Counted from the first letter of the stretch, positions 1 to 17,131 are shown. The stretch: DNA of 64,000 bases from Paenibacillus sp. FSL R5-0623 (GCF_037974265.1 NZ_CP150233.1:1-64000), one strand, 5' to 3'. A program made the numbers and translations. The notes: a model not told the origin generated them from the letters alone.

Positions 1-1347
1 GTGGACAGCCATACTTCTGATTTATGGCAGCAAATTTTATCAATCATACAAAATAAACTCAGCAAACCCAGCTTTGACACCTGGTTCAAAGCCACCAAAG
101 CCACCAAGCTGAATGATCGTTCAATCGTCATTTCCGCTCCAACCACGTTTGCCGTCGAATGGCTGGAGAGCCGTTACACCAAATTGGTTGGCTCGACGGT
201 ATACGAGCTGCTTGGCAAGCAAGTCGATGTGAAATTTGTCATCGAAGAGAACAAGCCTGCTGAACCGGACCCGCAACTGCCGGCGCCAACGCCTACAGTT
301 GTACAGGAAGAAGCCGTACTCAGCATGCTGAATCCGAAATATACGTTCGATACATTTGTCATCGGGCCGGGCAACCGTTTTGCCCATGCCGCATCGCTGG
401 CGGTCGCTGAAGCGCCCGCCAAAGCTTACAATCCTCTCTTTCTGTATGGAGGAGTAGGTCTCGGTAAAACTCACTTGATGCATGCGATCGGACATTATGT
501 TCTGGAGCATGATCCGGGCAGCAAAGTCGTTTATTTGTCGTCTGAGAAATTCACGAACGAATTCATTAACTCAATCCGTGACAACCGCGGGGAGAGCTTC
601 CGTAACAAATACCGGAGCGTCGACATTTTGCTCATTGATGATATTCAGTTCTTGGCGGGAAAAGAATCAACACAAGAGGAATTTTTCCATACGTTTAATG
701 CGCTGCATGAGGAACGGAAGCAGATTATCATCTCCAGCGACAGACCACCGAAGGAAATTCCGACACTGGAAGAACGGCTTCGTTCTCGCTTTGAGTGGGG
801 GTTAATTACGGATATCCAGCCTCCAGATTTGGAGACGAGGATTGCAATTTTGCGTAAAAAGGCACGTGCGGAAAACTTGGATATTCCGAATGAAGCGATG
901 ATGTACATTGCCAACCAGATTGACACCAACATCCGTGAACTGGAAGGCGCCCTGATTCGGGTCGTTGCTTATTCTTCACTGACTAACCAAGATGTAACCA
1001 CTCATCTGGCAGCTGAAGCACTGAAGGATATTATTCCGTCCAGTCGTCCCAAAATGATCACTATTCATGACATCCAACAAAAGGTCGGCGAGTATTATAG
1101 CCTTAAGCTTGAAGATTTCAAAGCACGGAAACGGACCAAGGCAGTTGCTTTTCCAAGACAGATTGCCATGTATCTCTCTCGTGAACTGACAGACTTTTCT
1201 CTGCCCAAAATTGGGGAAGCATTCGGAGGACGAGATCACACCACTGTCATACATGCTCACGAAAAGATCTCCCAAGCGATTAAAAACGATCAGGATCTCT
1301 ATAAAGTTATCAACAACTTAACCGAAAAAATTAAGAATCCAACCTGA
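1..1347 (+). CDS. dnaA: Chromosomal replication initiator protein DnaA
   Basis: DnaA binds DnaA boxes at oriC, unwinds the origin and helps load the replicative helicase. The 448-residue product is full length for Firmicutes. Domain I is at about 1-80, followed by a short Pro-rich linker (85-100). The AAA+ domain has Walker [10 protein letters not shown] at 150-158 and Walker B LLIDD near 210-214. Domain IV carries the DnaA-box recognition signature [12 protein letters not shown] at 409-420. The start is GTG at the first base of the window, so its ribosome binding site and promoter lie outside. It is followed by the origin region and dnaN, the classical order. Confidence 0.98.
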   Translation: MDSHTSDLWQQILSIIQNKLSKPSFDTWFKATKATKLNDRSIVISAPTTFAVEWLESRYTKLVGSTVYELLGKQVDVKFVIEENKPAEPDPQLPAPTPTVVQEEAVLSMLNPKYTFDTFVIGPGNRFAHAASLAVAEAPAKAYNPLFLYGGVGLGKTHLMHAIGHYVLEHDPGSKVVYLSSEKFTNEFINSIRDNRGESFRNKYRSVDILLIDDIQFLAGKESTQEEFFHTFNALHEERKQIIISSDRPPKEIPTLEERLRSRFEWGLITDIQPPDLETRIAILRKKARAENLDIPNEAMMYIANQIDTNIRELEGALIRVVAYSSLTNQDVTTHLAAEALKDIIPSSRPKMITIHDIQQKVGEYYSLKLEDFKARKRTKAVAFPRQIAMYLSRELTDFSLPKIGEAFGGRDHTTVIHAHEKISQAIKNDQDLYKVINNLTEKIKNPT

Positions 1348-1567
1348 ACAAGTCCCAAGCCTATGCACAACGTATACACATGTGGATAGGCTTGGGTGTA
1401 CGGGTTTATACCCACTTATCCACATATTCAGTGCCCCTATTACTATTATTACTAAAAAGATCTTAAAGATATCATCTCCAAAATAGCCATTTCGGAGCTT
1501 AGCCTTCGGCCTTTGAAAAACACCTTTAAACACCCCAACACCCAAAAAATCAGCTAGGAGTGAAACC
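1348..1567. other. oriC unwinding region between dnaA and dnaN (DnaA boxes plus AT-rich DnaA-trio tract)
   Basis: The spacer holds a tight cluster of 9-mers close to the DnaA box TTATNCACA: CTATGCACA 1361-1369, GTATACACA 1372-1380, TGTGGATAG 1381-1389 (reverse), TTATACCCA 1406-1414 and an exact TTATCCACA 1416-1424. Immediately downstream (about 1437-1455) is a run of CTATTACTATTATTACTAA type, which read on the other strand is a chain of TAG/TAA triplets like the DnaA-trio of Bacillus oriC. This matches the known Bacillus architecture of boxes, then trio, then AT-rich DNA. The partner box cluster upstream of dnaA is outside the window. Confidence 0.8.
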
Positions 1568-2710
1568 ATGAAAATCAGCATAATGAAAAACTACTTAAAC
1601 GATTCCATACAGCAAGTATCCAAAGCGATCTCAAGCCGTACAACGATTCCGATTCTGAGCGGTATCAAATTCGACGTGAATCATCAAGGTGTAACGTTGA
1701 CAGCAAGTGACACCGATATATCCATTCAATCCTTCATCCCGCTTGAAGATGGAGATAAAAGCGTAGTTCAGGTAGATCAACCCGGCAGTGTGGTTTTGCC
1801 AGCCAAGTTTTTTGTGGAGATCATCAAGAAGCTGCCATCACAGGAAGTACACATGGAAGTCAAAGAGAACTTCAACACCTTTATCTCCGCAGGTGCTACC
1901 GAAATTCAACTGGTAGGTCTGGATCCGGAAGAATTCCCGGTACTGCCAAGCATCGAAGAAAACCAAACGGTCTCCATTCCAGGAGATTTGCTGAAAAATA
2001 TGATCAAACAAACGGTCTTCTCCATTTCCACACATGAGACTACTCCAATCCTGACAGGTGTACTCTGGAGTTTGGGTGACAACGAATTGAAATTTGTGGC
2101 AACAGACCGTCACCGTCTTGCTACTCGATCAGCAATGCTGGATAATGCAGAAGGTATCCGCTTCAACAACGTGGTCATTTCCGGTAAAACGCTGAACGAG
2201 CTCAGCAAAATTGTTCCGGATCAAAATACCCTTGTGGATATCGTTGTTGCAGATAACCAGGTCCTGTTCAAAATCGACCGTGTATTGTTCTACTCCCGTA
2301 TTTTGGACGGGACATATCCGGATACTTCTAGAATTATTCCAACGTCATACAAAACAGAACTTGTTTTAGATACAAAAAAATTAAGTGAATCCATTGACCG
2401 GGCTTATTTGCTGTCGCGTGAAGAGAAAACAAACATCGTGCGTATGCAAACGATGGATTCGGGATCCGTTGAAATTTCTTCAAGCTCTTCCGAGCTAGGT
2501 AAAGTAAGAGAAGAAATCGAACCTGCCGAGTTTACAGGAGATCCGTTAAAAATCTCGTTCAACTCCAAATACATGCTGGATGTGCTGAAAGTTGTTGAAA
2601 GTGAGCAGCTGATGATCGCTTTTACAGGAGTCATGAGTCCAATTATCTTGAAACCGCTGGATGACAGTCACAGCCTTTACGTGATATTGCCATATCGGAC
2701 GACCAACTAA
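1568..2710 (+). CDS. dnaN: DNA polymerase III beta subunit (sliding clamp)
   Basis: This is the ring-shaped processivity clamp that tethers DNA polymerase III and other partners to DNA. The 380-residue product has the usual length and the three-fold repeated clamp domain; the N-terminus MKISIMKNYLNDSIQQVSKA and C-terminus ending in LPYRTTN are typical. ATG 1568 follows the ribosome binding site TAGGAGTG at 1555-1562. It lies downstream of the oriC region and is followed after 16 bp by yaaA. Confidence 0.98.
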   Translation: MKISIMKNYLNDSIQQVSKAISSRTTIPILSGIKFDVNHQGVTLTASDTDISIQSFIPLEDGDKSVVQVDQPGSVVLPAKFFVEIIKKLPSQEVHMEVKENFNTFISAGATEIQLVGLDPEEFPVLPSIEENQTVSIPGDLLKNMIKQTVFSISTHETTPILTGVLWSLGDNELKFVATDRHRLATRSAMLDNAEGIRFNNVVISGKTLNELSKIVPDQNTLVDIVVADNQVLFKIDRVLFYSRILDGTYPDTSRIIPTSYKTELVLDTKKLSESIDRAYLLSREEKTNIVRMQTMDSGSVEISSSSSELGKVREEIEPAEFTGDPLKISFNSKYMLDVLKVVESEQLMIAFTGVMSPIILKPLDDSHSLYVILPYRTTN

Positions 2711-2726
2711 CGAAAGGAAGATCACA

Positions 2727-2942
2727 GTGAACCAAGTTACGATTCGTACGGAATATATTAAGCTTGATCAATTTCTGAAACTGGCTGATTGCATCCCAAC
2801 TGGAGGTATGGCCAAAGCTCTTCTTCAGGAAGGACTTGTACGTGTGAATAAAGAGCCTGAGGAACGACGGGGACGTAAGTTATACCCTGGGGATATCGTT
2901 GAAGTGGACGGAGAAGGCACATTCGAAGTTGCTGCAGAATAA
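2727..2942 (+). CDS. yaaA: S4-domain RNA-binding protein YaaA
   Basis: A 71-residue protein consisting of little more than an S4 RNA-binding fold (IKLDQFLKLADCIPTGGMAK followed by VRVNKEPEERRGRKLYPGD). The Bacillus homologue sits in the same place between dnaN and recF and is linked to ribosome assembly; this role is inferred from the family. The start is GTG 2727 with AAAGGAAG about 5 bp upstream. It is probably co-transcribed with dnaN and recF. Confidence 0.92.
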   Translation: MNQVTIRTEYIKLDQFLKLADCIPTGGMAKALLQEGLVRVNKEPEERRGRKLYPGDIVEVDGEGTFEVAAE

Positions 2943-2999
2943 GAAGACCAGTTCGATCCTGCTGCCTCCTGACGGACGGGATAAAAGGGAGGTTACCGC

Positions 3000-4112
3000 G
3001 TGTTTGTGAACAGCATTGATCTGCAGAATTTCCGCAATTATGAACATCTGAGACTGGATTCCTTTGGTCCCGTAAACTTGTTGATCGGGCAAAATGCCCA
3101 AGGCAAGACCAATCTTGCAGAGGCGATTTTTGTACTTGCACTCACCAAGAGCCACCGTACATCCCGTGACAAGGAGTTAATCCGTTTCGGTGAGGAACGT
3201 GCCAGACTTGCAGCAGAGGTCGACAAAAAGTACGGATCGGTCAAGCTTGAACTATCTTTGTCGCAACAAGGCAAAAAAGCAAAGATTAACGGCCTGGAGC
3301 AGCGCAAGTTAAGTGATTTTGTCGGAGCGCTCAATGTTGTGATGTTTGCACCGGAGGATCTGGAGATTGTAAAAGGCACACCGGGGGTCCGCCGCCGGTT
3401 TCTTGACATGGAGATTGGACAGGTTGCACCAGGTTACCTGTATCACCTGCAGCAATACCAAAAAGTGCTCGTACAACGAAACAATTTGCTTAAGCAGTTA
3501 TGGGGAAAAGGGGCATCGGCCCAGACCATGCTTGAGGTGTGGAACGAACAACTGGTCGAGCATGGTGTTAAAATCGTCAAAAAAAGGAAACAATTCATAA
3601 AGAAACTGCAAAAGTGGGCAGAAACGATTCATCAGGGGATCACCGGAGGCGGAGAAGTCTTGCGGCTGGCCTACCTTCCTTCCTTCAGCGAAGCCGCTGA
3701 GGAAGATGAAGCTGTCTTAATGGACCAATTTATGATAAAATTATCACAAATGAAAGAGCAGGAGATTCGCCGAGGCACAACCCTTAGTGGGCCGCATCGG
3801 GATGACCTGTCCTTTTTCATTAACGATCGGGAAGTACAAACATATGGCTCGCAGGGGCAGCAGCGCACAACGGCGTTGTCCCTTAAACTTGCGGAAATTG
3901 AACTGATTCATGAAGAAATCGGAGAATATCCAGTTCTGTTGCTGGATGATGTTCTGTCCGAGCTGGACCCTTTTCGCCAGACGCAGCTGATCGAAACGTT
4001 CCAGAGCAAGGTGCAAACCTTTATTACGGCTACGGGGATCGAGAGTCTGAACGTTGACAAGCTCAAAGATGCCAGTATTTATCACGTTCATGCCGGACAG
4101 GTTGAACGCTAA
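3000..4112 (+). CDS. recF: DNA replication and repair ATPase RecF
   Basis: RecF is an SMC-like ATPase that acts at gapped DNA, loading RecA together with RecO and RecR. The 370-residue product shows Walker A GQNAQGKTN at 30-38, an ABC signature-like LSGPHRDDL near 260-268 and Walker B LLLDDVLSELD near 315-325. The start is GTG 3000, preceded by AAGGGAGG. The stop is followed 14 bp later by remB. Confidence 0.97.
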   Translation: MFVNSIDLQNFRNYEHLRLDSFGPVNLLIGQNAQGKTNLAEAIFVLALTKSHRTSRDKELIRFGEERARLAAEVDKKYGSVKLELSLSQQGKKAKINGLEQRKLSDFVGALNVVMFAPEDLEIVKGTPGVRRRFLDMEIGQVAPGYLYHLQQYQKVLVQRNNLLKQLWGKGASAQTMLEVWNEQLVEHGVKIVKKRKQFIKKLQKWAETIHQGITGGGEVLRLAYLPSFSEAAEEDEAVLMDQFMIKLSQMKEQEIRRGTTLSGPHRDDLSFFINDREVQTYGSQGQQRTTALSLKLAEIELIHEEIGEYPVLLLDDVLSELDPFRQTQLIETFQSKVQTFITATGIESLNVDKLKDASIYHVHAGQVER

Positions 4113-4126
4113 GGAGTGAGGGGCTT

Positions 4127-4375
4127 ATGTACATTCATCTGGGCGGTGAGAAGATCATCCGTTCTTCCGAATTGGTCGCTATTTTTGATATATCGATTGA
4201 AAAATCCTCAAAGATCTCCAAGCAGTATGTCACGCATGCCGAGCAGGAAAAAACAGTGGAACACATCGGCGAAGAGGAAGCCAAGTCCATTGTGGTGACC
4301 AAAAACATTGTGTACTACTCGCCTATTTCCTCAGCCACGCTGAAGAAGCGGGCTCACATTTTTCCGGATCTCTAG
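4127..4375 (+). CDS. remB: Extracellular matrix regulator RemB (YaaB, DUF370 family)
   Basis: A small (82 residue) DUF370-family protein starting MYIHLGGEKIIRSSELVAIF. The Bacillus homologue YaaB/RemB lies in the same position between recF and gyrB and is related to RemA, a DNA-binding activator of biofilm matrix genes. The ribosome binding site AAGGAGTGAGG overlaps the end of recF, so translation may be coupled. The regulatory role is inferred from the family. Confidence 0.9.
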   Translation: MYIHLGGEKIIRSSELVAIFDISIEKSSKISKQYVTHAEQEKTVEHIGEEEAKSIVVTKNIVYYSPISSATLKKRAHIFPDL

Positions 4376-4432
4376 CGTTGTGTGGCATAAAAGAAGTCTC
4401 TTTTGCTGCTTGTCTTTAAATTTGAATAGCTG

Positions 4433-4462
4433 GCTGAAATGAAGGACGTTGCCTATTTCAGC
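4433..4462 (+). other. Hairpin in the remB-gyrB spacer
   Basis: An 8-bp perfect stem GCTGAAAT / ATTTCAGC encloses a 14-nt loop, 58 bp before the gyrB start. There is no T-tract, so it does not look like an intrinsic terminator. It may be a leader-mRNA structure for gyrB. No clear promoter was identified in this spacer. Confidence 0.35.
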
Positions 4463-4511
4463 AAACATTATTAGTTAACGCATATTTACGATATTGAATC
4501 TATAGAAGTAG

Positions 4512-6431
<1,920 letters not shown>

Positions 6432-6440
6432 CATATTCGA

Positions 6441-6469
6441 AGAGGCGCCTGAGAGGGCGCCTTTTTTTA
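6441..6469 (+). terminator. Intrinsic terminator of gyrB
   Basis: AGGCGCC, a 5-nt loop, GGCGCCT, then seven T residues, 10 bp after the gyrB stop codon. Confidence 0.9.
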
Positions 6470-6525
6470 TATTAGGGAAGGTAAAGAACAGGGAAGGCGT
6501 ATACTTAGATCTCCGTAACCCTTTG

Positions 6526-7473
6526 TTATCTGCGTACACGTTTTTTGGCAGATGAAGCCTGTGCTTTAGGGGATGTACGGGAGCTCTTACCCTTTTTGGA
6601 GGGCAAACGACCGTATGCAATCGCATAACGTTTGATCTTCCGGTAAGCCCCCTTGTCCGGTAATAAGCCAAAGGCATAAATGCCTGGCAGTGTGTTGACT
6701 TCAAGAATCCAGGGACGCCCTGCTTCGTCTAGCGCAATATCAATACCGATCTCTTTGAGCCTTGGAAATGATGTTTGCAACTGCACAGCGGTATGAATAC
6801 CTAAGTGGTACAGCTCAGTACGAAGTTTTTTGAAGCCATCCTGGTGAAGATGGGGGAGTGCGAGTTCTTCAAACGTGGCCAATCGTCCGCCACCATGAAT
6901 GTTGGTGATGATTTTGCCCGGGGCAGCAACACGTCCCAGAATACCTGTTGTTTCCCAGTTGTGTTGCAGATTTTTCTGAGTTAACACACGCAAGTCAAAA
7001 GGTAAATCTCCATGCTTCATCAGCGAGATTCCCTGTTGAATGATATAATCACGTTCCTGAATGCGATCATTCAGTGCTCGTTCGAGTTCGTCCAGGGAAT
7101 GAAATGATCTCTCCTCTGTACCGTATTGGAGATGATATGTTGTTGTGAGATAGGTAGCTCTGGAGATAACAGCACTTGCTTCGGGTTCATCAGGCAGGCT
7201 CCGATCATTGGTTTCTTCCGGAACCTCTGCATCTGTGGTGGAATCCTCTGAATGAACAACAGGTTCGTATAGACGGGTTGTTTTCACCCGCATGACCCCA
7301 TTACCGTAAGTACCACGGTCCGGTTTGATATAGTTGGACTCAAATAACTCAGTCATTCGTTCCAGAGTTTGACGGCTATATTTTCGGGTCACTGGGATAT
7401 ATTCATTCACAATGCGACTGCGTTGTAACACAGCTGTTTTGGCCCATTTGCTGGAGACGCGTTGGATACCCAA
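6526..7473 (-). CDS. YheC/YheD-family endospore coat-associated ATP-grasp protein
   Basis: A 315-residue protein resembling the C-terminal ATP-grasp part of YheC/YheD spore-coat proteins: DRGTYGNGV, then MKHGDLPFDLRVLTQ, GRVAAPGKIITNIHGGGR and GIDIALDEAGRPWILEVNTLPG. The last two blocks carry the metal- and nucleotide-binding residues expected of an ATP-grasp ligase. The tail is strongly basic (Lys/Arg/Ser-rich, last 30 residues). The start is TTG 7473 with AAAGGA about 10 bp upstream; in-frame stops lie above it. It is the only minus-strand gene between gyrB and gyrA. Its substrate is unknown. Confidence 0.85.
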   Translation of the reverse strand: MGIQRVSSKWAKTAVLQRSRIVNEYIPVTRKYSRQTLERMTELFESNYIKPDRGTYGNGVMRVKTTRLYEPVVHSEDSTTDAEVPEETNDRSLPDEPEASAVISRATYLTTTYHLQYGTEERSFHSLDELERALNDRIQERDYIIQQGISLMKHGDLPFDLRVLTQKNLQHNWETTGILGRVAAPGKIITNIHGGGRLATFEELALPHLHQDGFKKLRTELYHLGIHTAVQLQTSFPRLKEIGIDIALDEAGRPWILEVNTLPGIYAFGLLPDKGAYRKIKRYAIAYGRLPSKKGKSSRTSPKAQASSAKKRVRR

Positions 7474-7899
7474 GATTCATCAGTCCTTTCATGTTTTGTT
7501 CAGTTCTAAAGAGGGACAGACACGGAGAAATCAAAGGACAAGAGACGATTTCAGTGGTATAATAGAGAAATATGGCGTTTTGTGCGATGAGCTGCACAAT
7601 TTGCAGTTTGATCGCAGGACGGGAATGGCTTTAGCCTCGGTAGGCACAGTACATATGCCGTTTTTCTAGCATTGTATGTGCAATTGGGGAGGAAGGCAGG
7701 GCGTATCCCCAGACACGCAGAAGTTCCCGGAAGAAAGGCTATTGCCCAGCGGACGTTTAATTGTGTAACTTTTGTGAAAGTAATATAATAAAGAGTAGCG
7801 TTCTTGCGCGGTTTTAGCCTTGTTAGGCTTTTCACATATAATCAATTTTTTTGCATGACGGAATGGAACGTTTGTTGAAGGACAAGAAGGAGGTCCAGC
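7474..7899. other. Gene-free spacer between the divergent ATP-grasp gene and gyrA
   Basis: No convincing gene is present; short open frames here lack ribosome binding sites. A possible sigma-A promoter for gyrA is TTGTGT 7761-7766, 17 bp, TATAAT 7784-7789. A second TATAAT at 7837-7842 has no good -35 partner. Promoter calls here are weak. Confidence 0.4.
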
Positions 7900-10464
7900 A
7901 TGGCGGAAGAAATGAACTCTCAGATTACAGATCGGGATATAGGCGTCGAGATGCGTGAATCGTTTATGGATTATGCGATGAGTATCATCGTTAGCCGTGC
8001 CTTACCTGACGTGCGTGATGGATTGAAGCCGGTTCACCGGCGTATTCTGTACGCGATGTCAGAGCTCGGCATGACACCCGATAAACCACATAAAAAATCA
8101 GCCAGAATCGTCGGCGAAGTTATCGGTAAGTATCACCCACACGGTGACTCTGCTGTTTACGAGACAATGGTACGGATGGCACAGGATTTCTCCCTGCGTT
8201 ATATGCATGTAGATGGACATGGTAACTTTGGATCGGTCGATGGTGATATGGCCGCAGCCATGCGTTACACCGAAGCACGTTTGTCCAAGATTGCTATGGA
8301 AATGCTCAGAGACATCAACAAGGATACAATTGATTTCCAGCCGAACTATGACGGTGAAGAACATGAGCCAATCGTTCTGCCTGCTCGTTTTCCTAACTTG
8401 CTTGTCAACGGGGTCGGCGGGATCGCGGTAGGTATGGCCACTAATATTCCTCCTCATAATCTGGGCGAGGTCATTGATGGTGTACAGGCCATGATTCAAA
8501 ATCCGGACATTACATCCATGGAACTCATGGATTACATTCAAGGACCAGACTTCCCTACGTCCGGCTACATTTTGGGCCGCTCAGGCATTCGCCAGGCGTA
8601 TCAGACCGGGCGTGGTTCAGTAACGATGCGGGCCAAAACCAACATCGAAGAGAACAACAACAAGGCGCGAATTATCGTTACGGAGCTACCTTATCAGGTA
8701 AACAAGGCGAGACTCGTTGAGAAAATCGCCGAATTGGTACGTGATAAGAAGATTGATGGCATTACTGACCTTCGTGATGAGTCTGACCGTAATGGTATGC
8801 GGGTTGTAATTGAGCTTCGCAGAGACGTGAATCCAGGGGTTGTCCTGAACAACCTGTACAAACATACATCGATGCAATCCACTTTCGGGATTAACATGCT
8901 TGCGATTGTTAATAAAGAACCTAAAATTCTGAACTTGCGCGAAGTGTTGTATCACTACCTGCAGCATCAGATTGAGGTTATTCGCAGACGTACGCAGTTT
9001 GAACTGAAAAAGGCTGAAGCTCGTGCACACATTCTAGAAGGTTTGCGTATTGCGCTGGATCATATCGACGAGATTATTACGTTGATTCGTTCATCCAGTA
9101 ATGCGGATGCAGCCAGAGAAGGTTTGATTGAGCGCTTCTCACTCAGTCATGATCAGGCTCAAGCTATTCTCGATATGCGTTTGCAACGCCTCACAGGTCT
9201 GGAACGCGAACGTATTGAAAATGAATATAACGAACTGATGGTCAAAATCAGAGAGTATCGCGAAATTCTGGCCAATGAGCATCTGGTGCTTGAGATTATC
9301 AGTACGGAGTTGCAAGAGATCCGCGACCGCTTCAGCGATGATCGTCGTACGGAAATCACTGTAGGTGAAGAGAGTATTCTGGATGAGGACCTGATTCCAC
9401 GTGAAGAGGTTATCATTACGATTACTCATACAGGCTACGTGAAACGTCTGCCGGTATCCACATACCGCAGCCAAAAACGTGGTGGACGTGGGGTCGTGGG
9501 AATGGATACGAAAGATACCGACTTTGTCGAGCATCTGTTTGTGACCAACTCTCACAACTACCTCATGTTCTTCACTGACAAAGGTAAAGTGTATCGTCTC
9601 AAAGCTTACGAGATTCCAGAGCTTGGACGTACCGCACGGGGAACGCCGATTATCAACCTGATCCAGATCGAGCAGGGCGAATCGGTCAATGCCGTAATTC
9701 CGGTTCAGGAATTCGAAAGTGACAGATACTTATTCTTTGCTACCCGCCAAGGGGTTGTGAAGAAGACGCCACTTGAGGATTACACCAATATTCGCAAAGG
9801 CGGCTTGATCGGTATTTCCTTACGTGATGATGACGTTCTGATCGATGTTAAGCTGACCGATGGATTGCAAGAGATCATCATGGGTACAGCTCACGGAATG
9901 TCTATTCGATTCTCGGAAGGTAATGTACGTTCCATGGGACGTAGCGCAACCGGGGTCAAAGGGATTACATTGGATGAACAGGATGCTGTTATTGGCATGG
10001 ATGTAGTTGATAAAGAGCTTGATGTTCTGATCGTTACAGCCAAAGGTTACGGTAAACGTACACCTGTCAGTGATTATCGGATGCAGACTCGTGGCGGTAA
10101 AGGGATCAAGACTATTAATGTCACAGAGAAGAACGGCTCAGTAGTCAGCCTCAAAATGGTTAAAACAGAAGAGGATCTGATGATTATCACGTCTAGCGGT
10201 ACGTTGATCCGGATGAGCATGGAAGGCATATCCACTATGGGTCGATACACGCAGGGTGTGAAGCTGATTCATATTCGTGACGAGGATTCAGTAGCTACAG
10301 TCAGCCGAATTGACAAAAATGAAGAGGAACCAGACGATGAGTCGCTTGAAGGCTTGGAAGGCGAGGAGTCCCAAGCTCCGGTAGTAAGCTTGGAAGAAGG
10401 CACCGTTTCTGACGCTGAGGTTAATGAAGTTGAGGGCGACGACGATTCCGGTTCGGAAGCATAA
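7900..10464 (+). CDS. gyrA: DNA gyrase subunit A
   Basis: DNA cleavage and religation subunit of gyrase. The 854-residue product has the winged-helix breakage domain with catalytic Tyr123 in [11 protein letters not shown]. The quinolone-resistance region reads HGDSAVYE with Ser84 and Glu88, the usual susceptible-type residues. The C-terminal domain shows several GyrA-box-like blades and a gyrase-box motif ([11 protein letters not shown]), and the protein ends in an acidic tail of about 45 residues. ATG 7900 follows AAGAAGGAGG. A strong terminator follows. Confidence 0.97.
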   Translation: MAEEMNSQITDRDIGVEMRESFMDYAMSIIVSRALPDVRDGLKPVHRRILYAMSELGMTPDKPHKKSARIVGEVIGKYHPHGDSAVYETMVRMAQDFSLRYMHVDGHGNFGSVDGDMAAAMRYTEARLSKIAMEMLRDINKDTIDFQPNYDGEEHEPIVLPARFPNLLVNGVGGIAVGMATNIPPHNLGEVIDGVQAMIQNPDITSMELMDYIQGPDFPTSGYILGRSGIRQAYQTGRGSVTMRAKTNIEENNNKARIIVTELPYQVNKARLVEKIAELVRDKKIDGITDLRDESDRNGMRVVIELRRDVNPGVVLNNLYKHTSMQSTFGINMLAIVNKEPKILNLREVLYHYLQHQIEVIRRRTQFELKKAEARAHILEGLRIALDHIDEIITLIRSSSNADAAREGLIERFSLSHDQAQAILDMRLQRLTGLERERIENEYNELMVKIREYREILANEHLVLEIISTELQEIRDRFSDDRRTEITVGEESILDEDLIPREEVIITITHTGYVKRLPVSTYRSQKRGGRGVVGMDTKDTDFVEHLFVTNSHNYLMFFTDKGKVYRLKAYEIPELGRTARGTPIINLIQIEQGESVNAVIPVQEFESDRYLFFATRQGVVKKTPLEDYTNIRKGGLIGISLRDDDVLIDVKLTDGLQEIIMGTAHGMSIRFSEGNVRSMGRSATGVKGITLDEQDAVIGMDVVDKELDVLIVTAKGYGKRTPVSDYRMQTRGGKGIKTINVTEKNGSVVSLKMVKTEEDLMIITSSGTLIRMSMEGISTMGRYTQGVKLIHIRDEDSVATVSRIDKNEEEPDDESLEGLEGEESQAPVVSLEEGTVSDAEVNEVEGDDDSGSEA

Positions 10465-10513
10465 AATAGAATTTTATAAAGACTGATCTCTTTGAGATTG
10501 GAAGAAGATTGCG

Positions 10514-10541
10514 AGGGCTCCCACGGGGAGCCCTTTTGTTT
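10514..10541 (+). terminator. Intrinsic terminator of gyrA
   Basis: GGGCTCCC, a 3-nt loop, GGGAGCCC, then TTTTGTTTG, about 50 bp after the gyrA stop. Confidence 0.9.
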
Positions 10542-10684
10542 GTATAAAGGAATCTTCTTTTATTCTTCCGAATCTGGGATGTACAGCCTGATTCCTGAGT
10601 AATATAATGGGAAATATCATGAAAAACCGGGACTATGGTCTTGTTTGTATTAACATAGAAGAACGATGAGTGAGGGGAATACAC

Positions 10685-11803
10685 ATGGGATTAATCACCC
10701 TGTCAGAAGTCAAACCAGGACTCAAACTTGGGAGTGATGTGCAAACACTTCGCGGCAACGTTCTGCTTCAGAAGGGAAAAGTCATTTTACCCAAGGATAT
10801 GGAAGTGCTCAAAGCTTTTATGATTCAACAGGTAGATATTGAACAAGAAAGAACGGTGTCGAGTAGTACAGGAACCAAAGGTGCATCTGTGTCCGCAGGA
10901 AGTTCTGCCAATGACAACAATGGTGAACGGGCAGGGAAGACAGGGAACGTCACCACAGCTCCTGTAGTAACGTCTTTGCAGGATGAGTATGAGAAGATGG
11001 TCGGACTAACCAAAAATTCTTTCCTGTCCTCTCTGGCGGCTGAATTACCGGTCTATGAGTTACGTACACAGTTGGAGTCTGTGTTTGCACATCTCAAACA
11101 ATATAATGTGCTTACCTTCAGTCCACGAGTAATGCAAGAACATGATTATGTATATCACCATGCCGTACTGAGTGCGATTACATCCTATCAACTGGCTCAA
11201 TGGATCGATCTCCCCTCCAAGGATTGGATGCAAGTGGCTTTTGCAGGTTTGTTCCATGATATTGGTAACAACAAGGTAGATCCGCAGATTCTCCATAAAC
11301 CATCCACGTTGACGGCTGCAGAGCAGGAAGAGATTCGTCAGCATACGAAATATGGTTATCAGATCCTTAAACAGGCAAGGGCCATTAATGAGGGAGCCAG
11401 ACTTGCAGCTTTGCAGCATCATGAAAAAGTGGATGGATCAGGCTACCCGTTGCAGCTTAGTGGGACGCAGATTCATATTTATGCGAAGATTGTAGCTATC
11501 GCTGATATTTTCCACGCCATGACGCTGGAGAAGATCTACCGCAAGGCACAATCACCATACCTAGTCCTAGAACAGATCCAAAGTGAGGCATTTGGGAAAT
11601 TGGACCCTGCAATCGTAAGTGTATTTGTTCAACGGTCGACCCAGATCCATAATGGCATCCGAGTAAAACTCAGCAATAACCAAATTGGAGAGATCGTATT
11701 CTCTGATCGAGATCATCCTACACGGCCTATGGTGTCAGTAGAAGGAACCATCATTAATCTGATGCAGCAACGGCAGCTTCACATCCAAGAGGTTATCGGA
11801 TAA
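10685..11803 (+). CDS. HD-GYP domain protein, putative cyclic-di-GMP phosphodiesterase
   Basis: A 372-residue protein. Residues 1-55 form a small N-terminal domain, 56-98 are a Ser/Gly/Asn/Thr-rich linker, and the rest is an HD-GYP domain. The metal-binding HD pair is in LFHDIGNNKVDP (His191-Asp192) and the signature HHEKVDGSGYP is at 245-255. Family members hydrolyse c-di-GMP; activity here is inferred. I chose ATG 10685 over an in-frame GTG at 10670 because GTGAGGGG lies 7 bp before the ATG. The gene stands alone between the gyrA terminator and the rRNA operon. Confidence 0.88.
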   Translation: MGLITLSEVKPGLKLGSDVQTLRGNVLLQKGKVILPKDMEVLKAFMIQQVDIEQERTVSSSTGTKGASVSAGSSANDNNGERAGKTGNVTTAPVVTSLQDEYEKMVGLTKNSFLSSLAAELPVYELRTQLESVFAHLKQYNVLTFSPRVMQEHDYVYHHAVLSAITSYQLAQWIDLPSKDWMQVAFAGLFHDIGNNKVDPQILHKPSTLTAAEQEEIRQHTKYGYQILKQARAINEGARLAALQHHEKVDGSGYPLQLSGTQIHIYAKIVAIADIFHAMTLEKIYRKAQSPYLVLEQIQSEAFGKLDPAIVSVFVQRSTQIHNGIRVKLSNNQIGEIVFSDRDHPTRPMVSVEGTIINLMQQRQLHIQEVIG

Positions 11804-11833
11804 CAATAGATATTAAAGTAACTTGATGAGAGA

Positions 11834-11860
11834 GCCTTTCTTTTATAGAGAGGCCTTTTA
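11834..11860 (+). terminator. Probable terminator after the HD-GYP gene
   Basis: GCCTTTC, 7-nt loop, GAGAGGC (one wobble pair), then CTTTT. The stem is short, so confidence is moderate. Confidence 0.6.
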
Positions 11861-11932
11861 CGTGAGATAAATGTGGAAATGTAGAAAAACCAGAAAGATT
11901 ATAGAGTTATATATAATTACTCAAAAAAAGAC

Positions 11933-11961
11933 TTGCATTCAATATCTGTACATGGTATATT
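11933..11961 (+). promoter_or_regulatory. rRNA operon promoter P1
   Basis: TTGCAT at 11933-11938, a 17-bp spacer, TATATT at 11956-11961. It sits in A+T-rich DNA about 300 bp before 16S, with an A7 tract just upstream that could act as an UP element. Confidence 0.75.
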
Positions 11962-12041
11962 CTAATTCCGGCCAAGAAAACACGGTTTACACGGTGCGGC
12001 AAGCAAATGAAATAAGCTTCGAAAGAAACTTAAAAAAGAGC

Positions 12042-12070
12042 TTGCTAAGTTGGTTCGGAAGTGTTATGAT
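12042..12070 (+). promoter_or_regulatory. rRNA operon promoter P2
   Basis: TTGCTA at 12042-12047, a 17-bp spacer, TATGAT at 12065-12070. An A6 tract lies directly upstream. Tandem P1/P2 promoters are typical of Bacillus rRNA operons. Confidence 0.75.
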
Positions 12071-12112
12071 ATAAAAGTTGCTGAGGAGAACAACGCTTGG
12101 TAACAAAACAAG

Positions 12113-12130
12113 TTTGATCTTTGAAAACTG
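12113..12130 (+). promoter_or_regulatory. boxA-like antitermination sequence in the rRNA leader
   Basis: TTGATCTTTGAAAACTG in the leader resembles the boxA-containing element of Bacillus rRNA leaders. A close copy, TTGTTCTTTGAAAACT, occurs before 23S at 13941-13956. Confidence 0.6.
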
Positions 12131-12269
12131 AACAACGAGTGAGTAAACATTCTGCTTGCAGAATGAACGCGAAAGTTTGAAACAAGCCTTGGCTTGAATC
12201 GACTGGAGCACAAATGAGATTTTTAATCTCGTCAGATTCAAAATGAGCTTATCGCTCTTTTCAATACTT

Positions 12270-17058
<4,789 letters not shown>

Positions 17059-17131
17059 ATAGCAAGTGATAATTCGCATGTTTCGTTTCGAATCTAGTTT
17101 TCAGAGAATAACTCTGAAATGTAAGCTACGC

